Source: Xenopus tropicalis (Eukaryota; Chordata; Amphibia; Anura; Pipidae). Taken from it: DNA of 64,000 nt. The position numbers and the translations under genes were made by a program. Of this stretch, positions 20,181 through 33,500 are shown piece after piece. Location of the stretch: positions 31,038,201-31,102,200 of the forward strand of contig NC_030678.2 of NCBI RefSeq assembly GCF_000004195.4, written 5' to 3'. Numbering within the stretch: the first letter of the stretch is position 1; the number at the start of each line of letters is the position of its first letter. Below the pieces are notes generated by a model. It ran no database searches, was not told where the DNA came from, and saw nothing but the letters and a program-made list of their open reading frames with translations.

Positions 20181-22371
20181 AAGCGAAAGATAAAAAATGT
20201 GGTAGCATGCTGTAAATAAAAAATGTGGTAAAAATGGAAGTTGATTTTATTAGTTCAAAAATCTTATCAAAGTGGCAGTTTTCAGGCCTAAAGGTTTCTA
20301 CTGCATTTTGTCTTTCTGGTTTATTCTTGGGCCTAGGCAGGTCAAGGTGTTGGTCAGTATAGCACCTAGCATACAAAAGGGTGGTGTTATATCCTAGGCA
20401 GAGCATGCCAATCGTGTAAATCTGCCAGGGAGACACTGGACATTTACACATGCTCCAATGCCCTGCGTAGGTAGACATTATTCATGGAGTAGATGGATCT
20501 GCGTGAGCTGCGTATTTTAAGTGATCTGGTTGATTGGGAGAAAGGTATTTCCTGGATTTCTTTTGCTCAATAGACTGGTGCTTTTGTATTTAGTGTTTCC
20601 TTGTCTTTTGAGTACAAAAGCTGGCCATACATGCCCAGATTTGGTGTATCTGTTTGGATGGTATCAACCGTAATGCATATTTGGCAAGCTGGGGGGCCTT
20701 TTTTACTAGATAATGCTGCAATCCTGGTGGCTCAAGTATTATCTTCATGACGTAAAATTCTCTTTGGCTGACGCATGGAAGTTTCAAAATGATGGCAGTA
20801 ACTTCTGTTACTTTCATGCAGAGCTTCTAACTTGGCTAAAAAATAATACCTGTGTTGCTTTTTTCACTCTTGAGAGCTTTTTCAGTGCATACATTATAAA
20901 CTTATAAATTAATGACTAAGGATGTGTAGCCCTGATTGTAATTTTGAAAGTCATGGTTCATATTTATACACCCCTTCTCTAGATGGTTATGGAATACAGT
21001 TCCTCCTAGCCCCCAAAAAATATAAAACACCAATAAGGTGCCTTGCTAAGCACTTGACATTAGTCTTTTACTCAATGTATTTAGTACCAGTTTAGTACAG
21101 CTATGGGATCCCTTATCCAGAAACACGTTATCCAGAAAGTTCTGAATTATGGAAAGGCCAGCTCCCATAGACTCCATTGTAAACAAATAATTCAAATTTT
21201 AAAAAATGATTTCCTTTTTCTCTGTAGGGAAAAATACAAAGAACAGGCCAAACTAAATTTTTTATTTATTTAATTATGTGTCAGAAATTGGTTTATGTGA
21301 GGTAAACAGCCAAGTAAGCTTTTTAGGATTGTTTATTATAAAGTCATGGGCCTACCTTGTCATTGTTTGAAAAAGAACCTGAAACGACCCCTCCCCTTTA
21401 GTTCAGGAAACTAGTAGTACATAAGATTCAATCATTATTTATTAGAGTCATAGTCCTATTCTTATAGGAGTTGGACATTACACAGGTTACAAATTGTCCA
21501 ATTTAGTCATGAAACATTACATAGAGAATAAAGCTGGGCATACATTTAAAGATGCATTTTTTGGTGAGGTTGCCAAACAGACGGCTCTTACCCCAATATG
21601 CCACACAATATCAGGCTGATCCCATCCTTTGGCCCAATCACAACAACTTTAAATGCAGGCCATCAGTGTGAGGTCCCCATCAAAAGCTGATGTGGTTCTG
21701 GCCTAGACAGCTTTTTTTAACCTGCCCAATTTTCAGTTTGATTTTTGTCAGACAGACCTATCAGAGGACCCATACACAGGTTAATAAGCATCCAACTCGG
21801 GCCAATATTTTTTAAAAAAAGTTCACCTAGCAGTTCTGTGACCATATAAAGTTAGAAGCCAACCTCTAATATTCTCACGTAAATAAGGAGTGTAAAGAAA
21901 TATATATATATATATATCTGAGGGGTTGGGGCAGAGCAGGTGTGAGTATATAAACATCAGTCTCGAGCATTATTGGCAGTGCCCGAGGCCTACTGTAGGG
22001 GTCAGTTTATTGGCCTGAATCTTCCCAACTCACACATTACTATCGGGGACATTTAGTACTAGAATCTTAACAGTGTGTCTACCAAAAAAAATTAGATTAT
22101 ATTCAGCCAGGGATCAACAATATAGCATAGTGATGCTTCATGACTAAACCACTACAAATAAAGCATAAGCAAGGAGAAAGGGAATAAAATGGGAGTTAGG
22201 AAACCACACTGATTTTTTTTCCAGAGTATGTGAAATTGCTATACATTTCAAGTTTTTCAATACACACACATAACAAAATAGTGAACTGGTACATACTGCC
22301 TATTTGCCAAAACTGACTATATATGGTAAGACCTATATATAATTTAATCCAGTTGCAGTGAAAGATGTTAA

Positions 22372-22402
<31 letters not shown>

Positions 22403-22642
22403 GCCATTTGACTCTTGCACCAGTGACCAAATTGCATGTCACTCTTCCCTTACTCCCAGCAGCCATCAACACAACTATTGGCAGGTAGCAGGATAACCGC
22501 TCCCTGACACCTCGGCTAAAAGATTTAGCTGCCTGAACTTAGAGCACCTCCATATTTTTCTTCTGCTATCCATCCTCTGCTTTGGGCTAATAGCACTGCT
22601 GGTAGAGAAACTGTCCCATGGGGAAATGGGCATAATATACTA
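20181..22642. other. NCOR1 intron 1 with repeat fragments
   Basis: A mariner-type fragment ('gggatcccttatccagaaa') lies at about 21098-21240. A 'GGCCATAC'-type MITE fragment is at 20620 and another at 21530-21790. An (AT)n run sits at 21899-21918 and a T run at 22376-22402. No gene was recognised. Confidence 0.4.
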
Positions 22643-22970
22643 CAGGTATCGGACCCCTTATCCGGAAACCCGTTATCCAGAAAGCTCCGAATTACGGAAA
22701 GCCTGTCTCCCATAGACTCAATTTTAATCAAATAATTCAGAATTTTTAAACTGATTTCCTTTTTCTCTGTAATAATAAAACAGAACCTTGTAATTGATCC
22801 CAACTAAGCTATAAATAATGCTTATTGGATGCAAAACAATCCTATTGGGGTTAATTAATGTTTTATTGATTTTTTAGCAGACTTAAGGTATGGAGATCCA
22901 AATTACAGAAAGATCCCTTATCCGGAATACCCTTGGTCCCGAGCATTCTGGATAATGGGTCCTATACCTG
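22643..22970. mobile_element. TA-flanked mariner-type MITE ('CAGGTAT...TTATCC' family)
   Basis: TA occurs at 22641-22642 and 22971-22972. The termini are CAGGTATCGGACCCCTTATCC and the complement of 'gataatgggtcctatacctg'. Relatives lie at 21098-21240, 47945-48206, 49784-49943 and about 54603-54925. Confidence 0.75.
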
Positions 22971-22972
22971 TA

Positions 22973-23867
22973 CTGCCTCCCATTCACTTTAAGATGATAG
23001 CACATGGGGAGATTGCAGAAATTTAGCATTTTGTCTTGTGCTCCCCCCTATATATATTTTTCCATTGGACATTGGCTGAGAGTGCGGCTCTATTGCTGGG
23101 GGTTTGATGCATGAGGTGTGAAAGGCTGGGCGCACAGGACCTATCTAGTCTATAATTGTGGAAGTGGCATGGGTGGCTTCAGGCATTTCTCTGTCATTGA
23201 TAAAACACTGGAAACAACTGCCCCATGGCCAATGAGCCTGAATTAGCTTGTGCAGTAAAGGATATACATATATCCTTTACTGCAAAAGCTATTCATATAT
23301 ATACGCTATATACATATATTAAATTTGAAGCAAGAAGGAGCACTTACCTAATATTGGTACAGTGACTTTCAAGATCATTGACGCCAGATCCTAAATACAT
23401 TATACAGTGAAAAACAGAGGGTAGTGACACAACAAATACATTGCAGTAAGAGGCAGTGGGAACTTTAGTTACCCGAAGCCTGGAGAAGATTTCAACATTG
23501 TATGGATCAAAATTAAGTCAGAAATAGGTGGAGCATGGGAGCATTGTTAGCCATGTAAACTATTAGTAGATATGAGAACAGCACCCAAGAAGAAGAAATA
23601 GGAGACAGCCAAATCCCACCAGACTTTGGAAATAAAATTGAGTTGGAGAAAAAAAAAAATCTCAGAGCAGTTCCATTGTGCAGTGGTGGCTCTTTCTGAA
23701 AGCATGGGATCAGCCACAATATCCTCAGATGGCTGCCTGAGTTTTTGTGTAATTTGACTTCTGGTACAAAATTTAGCTCTAAATATCAAACATTTTTTAA
23801 AAAATTGATTTTTTTTATGATATATGGATTTATACTAGAAAAATATTTTATTTTATGCAAAAACAAT
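22973..23867. other. NCOR1 intron 1, unassigned
   Basis: An AT palindrome occurs near 23262-23320 ('aggatatacatatatccttt'). Nothing else was recognised. Confidence 0.35.
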
Positions 23868-24690
23868 TCAACTGATTGAAGCAGCCTCATGTCTCTTTAA
23901 CATGCCAATTCCAGATATGTATAGTTTTATGGATATTTCTGAGCACTGCAGCAGAATATGGCATACTTTAGATTCCAAAGCCATAAATCCTGAACCAGTA
24001 GGTTTATACCAGGAAACCATACATTTTTGAAAACTACAACTTCTGTTGAATCTATAAAGGGCAACCATGCCTTTCTACTCCTAATTACCAAACACCGAGC
24101 TTTCTGGATTGGACGTTCTATAAAAATTTATGTAAATTCTAAAAAAAATCCCTTCAAAACTTTTAACTTTTCAGTTTAGAATCTCCCACATAGCATTAGG
24201 TATGAAGAAGGACATATCCTAAATATGAAAGGCAAGGGTCCATTGAAAAGTTTGATGCCCATTGTGCATAGGATCACCAAAGTATCTGGCATTTAGAGAC
24301 CCCAGAATGAAGTTAGTATATACAAATTGTCCCAGAGATCACTTTAGCTAGAACAACACATGTACTGCAATGTAAAAATACATTGACCCCCCCCAAACCA
24401 TATATTTTCACATTTGGGCAAATTCAAAATGGGTACCCATGTCTTTCTACTCCAAACTACAACGTTGCAATGCTTTCCCAAAATTGGTGTTTTTTATGAA
24501 ATACCTGAAAATCTCACCAATATCTCTAATTTCAAGCACCTTATCTCCCACATAGCATTAGGTACCAAGAATAACCATCCAAAATATCAAAGCCAATGAT
24601 CCACTGAACAATTTGATGCCAAATTTTCATATGATTACCAAGATATCTGGCATTTAGAGACCCCAAAAAGAAGTTAGTGCATACATATCA
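23868..24690. repeat. tandem repeat, about 365-bp unit, roughly two and a bit copies
   Basis: 'ctcccacatagcattaggta' occurs at about 24182 and 24546. 'tatctggcatttagagaccc' occurs at about 24283 and 24645. 'catg(c/t)ctttctactcc' occurs at about 24066 and 24438. The spacings are 362-372 bp. The array ends just before the Tc1-like element that starts at 24698. Confidence 0.7.
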
Positions 24691-24697
24691 TGACATA

Positions 24698-25814
<1,117 letters not shown>

Positions 25815-26750
25815 GGCCCATTATTTATATAATGTATTTTACAGCTGTACTAAACCCAGCTGCACTGCACTGCTCAACTAAACTTTTCTCAGCTTTTGCT
25901 GGTCTACAAATCCCAGGACAATTTAGCATATAATGAAAGTTTGGGCATTCTGGGAGATGTAGTCCAGCAACGTCAGGGTTGCACAATTAAACCTTTCCAA
26001 AACTTTCCCTGAAATCTCAAGGGCCAGCGGCTGCATTAGAATGCAAGAAATCCTCCACTGAGAATCCCAGCTGATCTGTGTAAATTTGGCTCCCTATTCC
26101 TTGTTTCTGCAATTGGAGTTGCATTAAGCACAATTTCCCAGCACTGAACAAGTCTGTCCTTTATTCCTATGTCTTATTCAAGTGTAATATAATGAAGAAT
26201 AAAATGACATCATTATCTCTGTGTAAAATTAAAGCAAGTTTGCCCGACTTAGTTCTGGCAAGCGGCATTCTCATTGGTCACTTTTCTTCACATATAATGA
26301 GATTTTTGGTAACTAGAATTCTCATTGGTGAATTTCCTTCTCTCTAATTACGTCTTTCAGCAACTTCCATAGCAAAACTAGGGGGTGAGTGGGAAAGCGT
26401 TATGATTGGGTTTACATAATCAGTACAGGGCTTAGTGCAACCCCTCCCTCACTTTGTTCCAGTGTGAAGTGATGAATTCTGGGACTTGGAGGGCCTCTGC
26501 TTTCCACAGAATCTATGCAACATTTCTCTTAATGAATATTCTTTGGTTAAAGCAATTCTATTATCATAAATTTATACTTTTGCTTTTTTTCCACTTCTGT
26601 ATAGTTCTGGGCAGTTTCCTATTGGCAAATTTACTCCATTTCATAAAATGCTGTGTTTACAGCTTCTCTTCTCCCTTTTTTTTTTTTATACCTCTTTTGA
26701 TGTTTTTAAACATGTGCCCAGCTCGTTCCCTTCTGTGTTGTGCAGGGTAA
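25815..26750. other. NCOR1 intron 1, unassigned
   Basis: At about 25890-25985 there is an inverted pair ('gctggtctacaaatcccag' against 'ctgggagatgtagtccagc') resembling the small repeat at 16665. No gene was found. Confidence 0.4.
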
Positions 26751-26754
26751 TAAT

Positions 26755-27189
26755 GCTAGCTTAAGGGGCTGGGACAGGGCATTTTCTGGGGAAAGCCTGC
26801 CACTGGCACCAATTTGCATCTTTATAGATTACTTGTCAGTATGCAGTGCTCCAGTGCTCCAGTTTTGGGCTCCAGTCCTTAAGAAAGACATTAATGAGCT
26901 GGAGAGAGTGCAGAGACTGCAACTAAACTGGTAAACGGGTGGTTGATTTAAACTATGTTGTTAGACTGTCAGGGTTGAGGTTGTTTTCTCTTGGGAAAAA
27001 AAGGCGCTAGCGAGGGGACATGATTGCTCTGTACAAGTACATTAGAGGGGATTATAGGCAGACAATTGGGGATCTTTTTGTAGATTAAAGAGAAAAAATT
27101 ATTTCACCTGAAACAATTTAAACAATTCTTCGCAGGAAGGTTATGGAATGCTCTGCCAGGGGATGTTGCGATGGTACATTCAATTAATG
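26755..27189 (+). repeat. degenerate non-LTR retrotransposon fragment
   Basis: The plus frame reads VLKKDINELERVQRLQ, a string typical of the C-terminal part of CR1/jockey-like reverse transcriptase proteins. It is followed by out-of-frame text equivalent to 'GDMIALYKYIRGDYRQ' and 'NALPGDV'. The remnant is frameshifted and not functional. Confidence 0.55.
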
Positions 27190-27399
27190 ATGCAGATTTG
27201 GCTGAATACTTCTGAAAAAGGCCAAATCCCAAACCAAATTCTGAATTCCGTGCATCCCTAATTTTTTGTTAAAGTGCACGTATAATGTCCATACTGTTTC
27301 CCACCCTCCCGTGTTCATTCCTGTGGTTATTGCTTGAAAATGCGTTTTTCTTTTCTTTTTTATTAAGCAATAATTTCGCTTTTTCTGTCCACTTTATAG

Positions 27400-27467
27400 G
27401 TGACCACCTAAACCATGGTTGCATTCTGGCTTTGACCTCACTATTTGTGAGAACATTGTCTCCCATC
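27400..27467 (+). promoter_or_regulatory. NCOR1 exon 2 leader with a 6-codon upstream ORF
   Basis: Exon 2 begins after a TTTATAG acceptor at 27399. An ATG at 27415-27417 sits in a strong context (A at -3, G at +4) and runs six codons (MVAFWL) to TGA at 27433-27435. That is 32 nt before the NCOR1 start and in another frame. It could limit initiation at the main ATG or act by reinitiation; this is inferred. Confidence 0.6.
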
Positions 27468-27575
27468 ATGTCAAGTTCAGGATACCCTCCCAATCAAGGG
27501 GCTTTCAGCACAGAACAGGGTCGTTACTCTTCTCACCCCGTACAATACACCTTCCCCAGCAGTCGGCATCAACAG
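27468..27575 (+). CDS. ncor1: NCOR1 exon 2 (first coding exon), residues 1-36
   Basis: It reads [18 protein letters not shown] through SSRHQQ and ends CAG|GTAAGT, phase 0. It is near-identical to vertebrate NCoR1 N-termini. Confidence 0.97.
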
Positions 27576-30500
27576 GTAAGTGTATATAGTATGCTTTTGC
27601 TCCAAGTACTTATGTGTTTTTGCATGATGTGAAATTCTTTATTCTGGGAAATTGTGCTCTTCATGTTCTTGGAGGCCTGAAATGTTAAGCAAATGTTTTG
27701 GTTTTGTACTTATTCTTGGTAAATCTGAACAGTTCAGTTTGTGTATTTAAGTTTAAACGGCCAGTACATACTTGTATGCATGTTCGGTGATAGACTGGGG
27801 TATGTGGCCCCACTGGGAATGTGAGAACAAGCACCCCCTCCCTACCGTCAAGCATATCTCTCTTCTCGCCATTCTGTTGCACTTCTATTACACCCCTTAT
27901 CCTGTCACACTGATCCTGAGCTGACAGCAGGCCAGGTACGGAGGGGCGCACCAGAATTATTCCTCTTGCCCATGGTGCGCCAGGCTGACACTGTGTGTAA
28001 AATAAATAGAGCTTAGATTAAATATACATTTTTTCCAGTTATTATAAAGTATTAATGCATCATTATTTTGGTTTCTCCTCTGTAGTCAGCTGACTTAGTT
28101 TAACTAAAGGAAGTGAGGTCTGCATAAACAACCCCCTCTGTTCACTCCTTTGTTATTCTTGTTTTGGTTTAAAGTAATGATTAAAAGTGTACAGCAACTT
28201 TCTAGATTATTTATTCCACAGTGGCACAGATCCATCAGCATTTTTCAAAAGGCCATTTATGACTCTGAAACATTGCTGAGATCCAGGATGTTCGGAATAA
28301 AGTCGTTTTAATCTAGTAAGGTGCTCTGAAACTTGTGATTGTCATCTTTCTAATCACATAATCAACAGAGAGAAAGCATAATTAAGCATTTTTGCTTGAT
28401 TTTGTGAAGAGATGTCACTTAAATTGCAGTCCAAAATGTTTGGAGGCCCTCCTGTAATTACAGCAGCTTTCCATATACCATAGAAGCGCTGTATAGTGAT
28501 AAAGCTGTCTTTCAGTTCAACTTTTCACTATTGTGCATGCACACTTGGTGCAGAAAAGATTGCTCTGTGGCTCACACAGAAGTACCCTGGACCCTGTAGT
28601 TTCTACAAACAGGAGCAGCAACCCAGTGTATCGGGTAAGCACCCCCCTCCCCAGTGATTATAACTTTTCTTAAATGGCTTAAAAAAATGAAGTATATTCT
28701 GCATAGAGCATGTTGCACATGGCTAGATTCTACAGCCATTGGGGACCTTAGTCTAAAGCATAATTCCGTATGGTCACACATTTAGAAGCCAATTGAAGCA
28801 AAAGGACACACATCCCAATTCTGTCACCTAAACATTAGTAGAGCTGCTTATCTGACTAAAGCATCAGTTGTCAATAATTGCTTTTAAATTGAAGGTTGTT
28901 CTGAGCTTCACATTGCGTTACATATTTCAGAATCAATAATTCTGCTTTAAATTAAAAAAAAAAATTAAAGTCAAGGGCATAAAATAGAGCATTTGAATTT
29001 GCATTGCAAAGACTGTTACTATGGATACAGAGATCAGAGGTTCAGCCAGTACTTTAGATAAAATTGATATCTAGCAGTCAGTAGCCTCCTCATTCAGAGC
29101 CTGTGGGAGTGCAAGGGACATTCAACCAGGGTACAGCTTGAACATTTAAGCTCTGACATGCATAAATGAAGCCACAAATCACAATTTTGAGATTAAGCAG
29201 CTGTAAGGGCATCTATTGATGTGGTAGCCGAGGCTGAGTGAGAGATACAGAGCAATGAAACCTAGTGCAGGTTTTTTTTAGTATGGCATCTGTATGTAAG
29301 TGGTAAAATGGTCTGTGTGATACAGGTAACTAGTATCATAGCTGGCTAGAAGAAAAATTCATTGCCTGTGGGGCTTAGTCCTGTGGCACATGGAGCGTAG
29401 ACCTATAGCACATTTGGCATTTTGACCACCTTTGTGCTTTCAAGAAAAACTGAGGCAGTCAAAATGCCCTTCCCTGCTTGCAACAGCTTTTCATTTATCT
29501 CATACCTCCCAACTGTCCCAATTTTCACGGGACAGTCACTCTTTTACAGTTCAGCCCACAGTCCCAGATTCTTACATTTTTCTTTGATCTCCTGCACCAA
29601 AAGCTAAAAAAATACATTGTGTCTTAAAATTAATTAAATAGATAGCTTTTGGCAGAGAGCCCAGAAATCTTAACAAGCTACAGCTAAATGTAGATGCAAT
29701 GTTTCTCAAACTTAATAAAAAAAAAAGTACCTTTTGGCAGAGAGCCCAGACAAGAGAAACAAGACCCCAAAACCCCCAGAAATGTGTTCTAACTTTAAAT
29801 AACCTGACAAATTTTGTATAATGGGAGTACTGTTTAGGTGGTGTGGTCACAAAAATAGGTGTGGCCAAACATTTTTGCCATAAGGTTAATTTCAGATTGC
29901 ATTTCTTTCCACTGCAAACCATTGAATTCACTGATATTGCCCGCTTGTGTCTCAGCAGTGGCTGAGAATGCATACACTGGTCACTGTGCATGCAAGGTTG
30001 ATTTTAGCACCATTTTTTGAGCAATAGCTTTGAAATCAGGCAGATTACCAAATCTAGGCCTGTAACACCATCTAAACTGTTTCTTTTGCAAACATGTTTT
30101 CTTCACACAAATTAAAGCTGTTGGTTCTTTTCTTTGTGTGACACAGGAATTTCACCTTTCGACTATGGGATGTTTGCTAAATCTTAAAATACAATTTTCA
30201 GTTCAGAGGCAGTTTTGTGTTGGCAGTGCTTTATTCTACACCTATACCATGCTGTTTAATGAATAGTTACATTGAAGGGAGCCTTGCATGTTTTTAGAAC
30301 TGATTAAGAAAGCCCACAATATTGTCAGACATTAAAGGAGAAGGAAAGGCAAAGTCACTTGGGGGTGCCAAAATGTTAGGCACCCCCAAGTGACTTTAAC
30401 CGCTTACCTCGTACCCCGGGCTGGTGCCCCTGTTCGGAGAAAACAGCACCAGCCCGGGGCACCTGGAGTGGATCGCTTCCTTCTTCCGGCTTCCACTTTC

Positions 30501-33500
30501 TAAACTGCCGGTGGCCGGGCATGCACAGTAGAGTGAAAAAGCCGACTTTAATGTTTAAGTTCGGCTTTTCACTCTACTGCGCATGCGCGCGCAGCGAATC
30601 GCAAAGGAGGAAGCGCAGGCAGCTACCCCGGGCTGGTGCTGTTCTCTCCGAACAGGGGCACCAGCCCTGGGTAAAAGGTAGGCGGTTAAAGTCACTTGGG
30701 GGTGCCTAACATTTTGGCACCCCCAAGTGACTTTGACTTTCTTTTTCCTTTAAGCAATGCTGGTCTGGGGGAAGCTGACTATAGCAATACACTGGCTGAT
30801 CCTGTATGGTTTCCAGCCAATCAGCCTGCTAACCAAATTGATGGATACTGTACACTAATGTTCCATTTATTTGGGCCAAAGCTGCAGCTTGTCTTCACAT
30901 CCTCATCTGCTGATGCACCGTGCACCGGCCAGTATTGTGTATTGGTAGATGAACATCCATGGAACCTAATCTTACATAGTAAATATCAGCGGCATACAGG
31001 TTCTGAAAAATCATATGAAGTTATTGGTTATCTTGGTGGTACTATAATCCAATTGAAGTCTCTGATACTTAAAAATAGGAATACACAAGCATAATCTGAC
31101 TAATCTAAACAAAAATATGTGAAAAGATAGTATTTACCCCAAAAGGTTTCAACCTAATATTGCTGAAAGAGATGGTTTTACAGGATTATGAACTTTGGGG
31201 GTTTAAATACTAATGCAAAAAATAGAGTTCATGTTTTTTCTCAAGATTTTTTTTGAGATTTGAATTTAAGAGTCAGAATAAAAGTTCTGTGTCTTTATTT
31301 GGTAAAATGGGAGTATTTGTAAAGGTCAGAATACTTTTGCATGGCCCATTATGTGTCTTTATAGTCCTGAAGGTACTATAAATTGGCCATGGCCAGTTGG
31401 CTGTAGGGCCCACTTTTTAGAAGCAGATAATTCAGTGATGTATGTATGTATGTCTTTATTTATAAAGCGCTGCTTATGTACACAGTGCTGTACAGTAGAA
31501 TACAGGGGTTAATTAAAATAGATAAATACAAAGTATAACAAAAAAATACAATTAAATACAAGGTACATTGCAATGAGTTAAGAATCAAAAAGACACAAGG
31601 ATGGAGGTCCCTTCCATGAAGAGCTTACAATCTAGATCCCAAAAAGGTGGTTTGTGAGCAACATGTTGCTCCCCAAACCCTTGGATGTTGCTCCCAGTGG
31701 CCTCAAAATAGGTGTTCATTTTTGAATTTCTGGTTGGGAGGCAAGCTTTAGTTGTATAAAACCCAATGTAAAGCCAAACAGAGGCTTCTATAGGCTGCCA
31801 GTCCACATAGGGGCTACAAAATAGCCAGTTATAGCTCTTACTGGCACCCCCAGGAACTTTTTCCATGGTTGTGTTGCTCCCCAACACTTTTTACATTTGA
31901 ATGTGGCTCACAGGTATAAAAGGTTGGGGATCCCTGATCTAGATGATCCCTGACCAGTGGCTCATGAGGTACATGTTCACATCACAAACCCATTTTCCTA
32001 TAAGCAGAGCCTCGTGCAGGCCAGCAGGTCCCCATGGGGCAACCAAATAGCCAATCACAGCCCTTATTTGGTATCTTTTTTTTTTTTTTTTCCCGGAATG
32101 TGTGGCTCATCACTTTTTTTTTTTTTTTTTTTTTTACATCTGTGTGGCTCCTGAGTAAAAAAGGTTGGGGTTAAATTCCATTTACATTGCGCTGCTGGCT
32201 ATCCCCTGGTCAATTATGCACGATTATGCACAATTTCTTTACAGTTCCCCACCAGAGAACTGGTTGTTGGCTTGCCACAGGTTCTGGAAAAGGTAGATCG
32301 CAGATGAAATGGAAGCTTCAGTTTTTCTTCCCCACCGTAATAAAAGATTTTTTAAAATAAATGAAACCGAATTCAATTGCTAAATTGTATATTGAAACTG
32401 AGGAAAATTAACCTGTTTACACATACAAACTGATACAGAAGGTAAAGAGGGCTCTGCTTATTAGAGCTTAGTTCTCCTGTATTGTCTGCATGAATTTTTG
32501 GCATAAGCAAAGTAAAAGGATAGTAAAATAAGACTTTGGCTTCACTTTACAAAAATCCAAGGATTCTGCCAAATGCTGGTTTCAGTGCTTGCTGTTAAAG
32601 ATTTAAAACATTGTAAGTTTCAGACTGTGAGTGGTAGGCTCTCCAATCAATAGGAAAGCTGATATATTATTTGGTGGGAGATTGACTGTGCCTTGTCTTT
32701 AGTTGGGACAAGTATGTATAAATTTATAAAGGTAAAGTCATTTGTAACTGTGGGCAGTTACAGACAGGCTCTGTTTTCTCTGGGGACTGTACCCTAGCTG
32801 AAATGCAGAATGCAAATATAATTGCTCCCTTGGGTGCCGGCCCCATAGAGTAGATTTAGGTCACTTAACTCCTAAGGGCTCTGGCACACGGGGAGATTAG
32901 TCGCCCGCGACTAATCTCCCCGAAATGCCATCCCACCGGTGAAAATGTAAATCGCTGTAAATACGCTGCGGCGCGATTTCAGTGAAATCGCAGAAGTTGC
33001 CTTGAGAGGAAACTTCTTCGATTTCACTGAAATCGCGCCACCGCATATGCCATCCCACCGGCGATTTACATTTTCGCCCGGTGGGATGGCATTTCGGGGA
33101 GATTAGTCGCCCGAGAACAGGGAGATTTGTCGCGGGCGACTAATCTCCCTGTGTGCCAGAGCCCTAATAGTGTAGAAGGCACAAAAAAGCCACTGTGCGT
33201 AAACACAATAAAATGCCCATGTGTACCCATCTTCACACTAGTTACTCAAAACGCCCGTAATGTTATACAACTTTTTTCCCCCCTGGCTGTAGTTATCGGA
33301 AAGTTTTCTTTTGCTGATTTTATTTAATTTCTTCTAAAAACATTTGTCATAAGACTGTGGTGTGATGGTGCTCTTGTTTTGCCGTTATTACAGAGACAGG
33401 CAAATATTTCTGTTGGAACATCACAAGTTCAGAAGGGCATTGTTTTTGTCTGGTTTTGTGACCTCTCAACAGCAAGATTAGATCTTGCTAGATATTTTGG

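Noticed and set aside
30696..31094. 132-codon plus frame
   Set aside because: It begins inside a T2-type MITE arm and continues in intron without recognisable domains or splice context.
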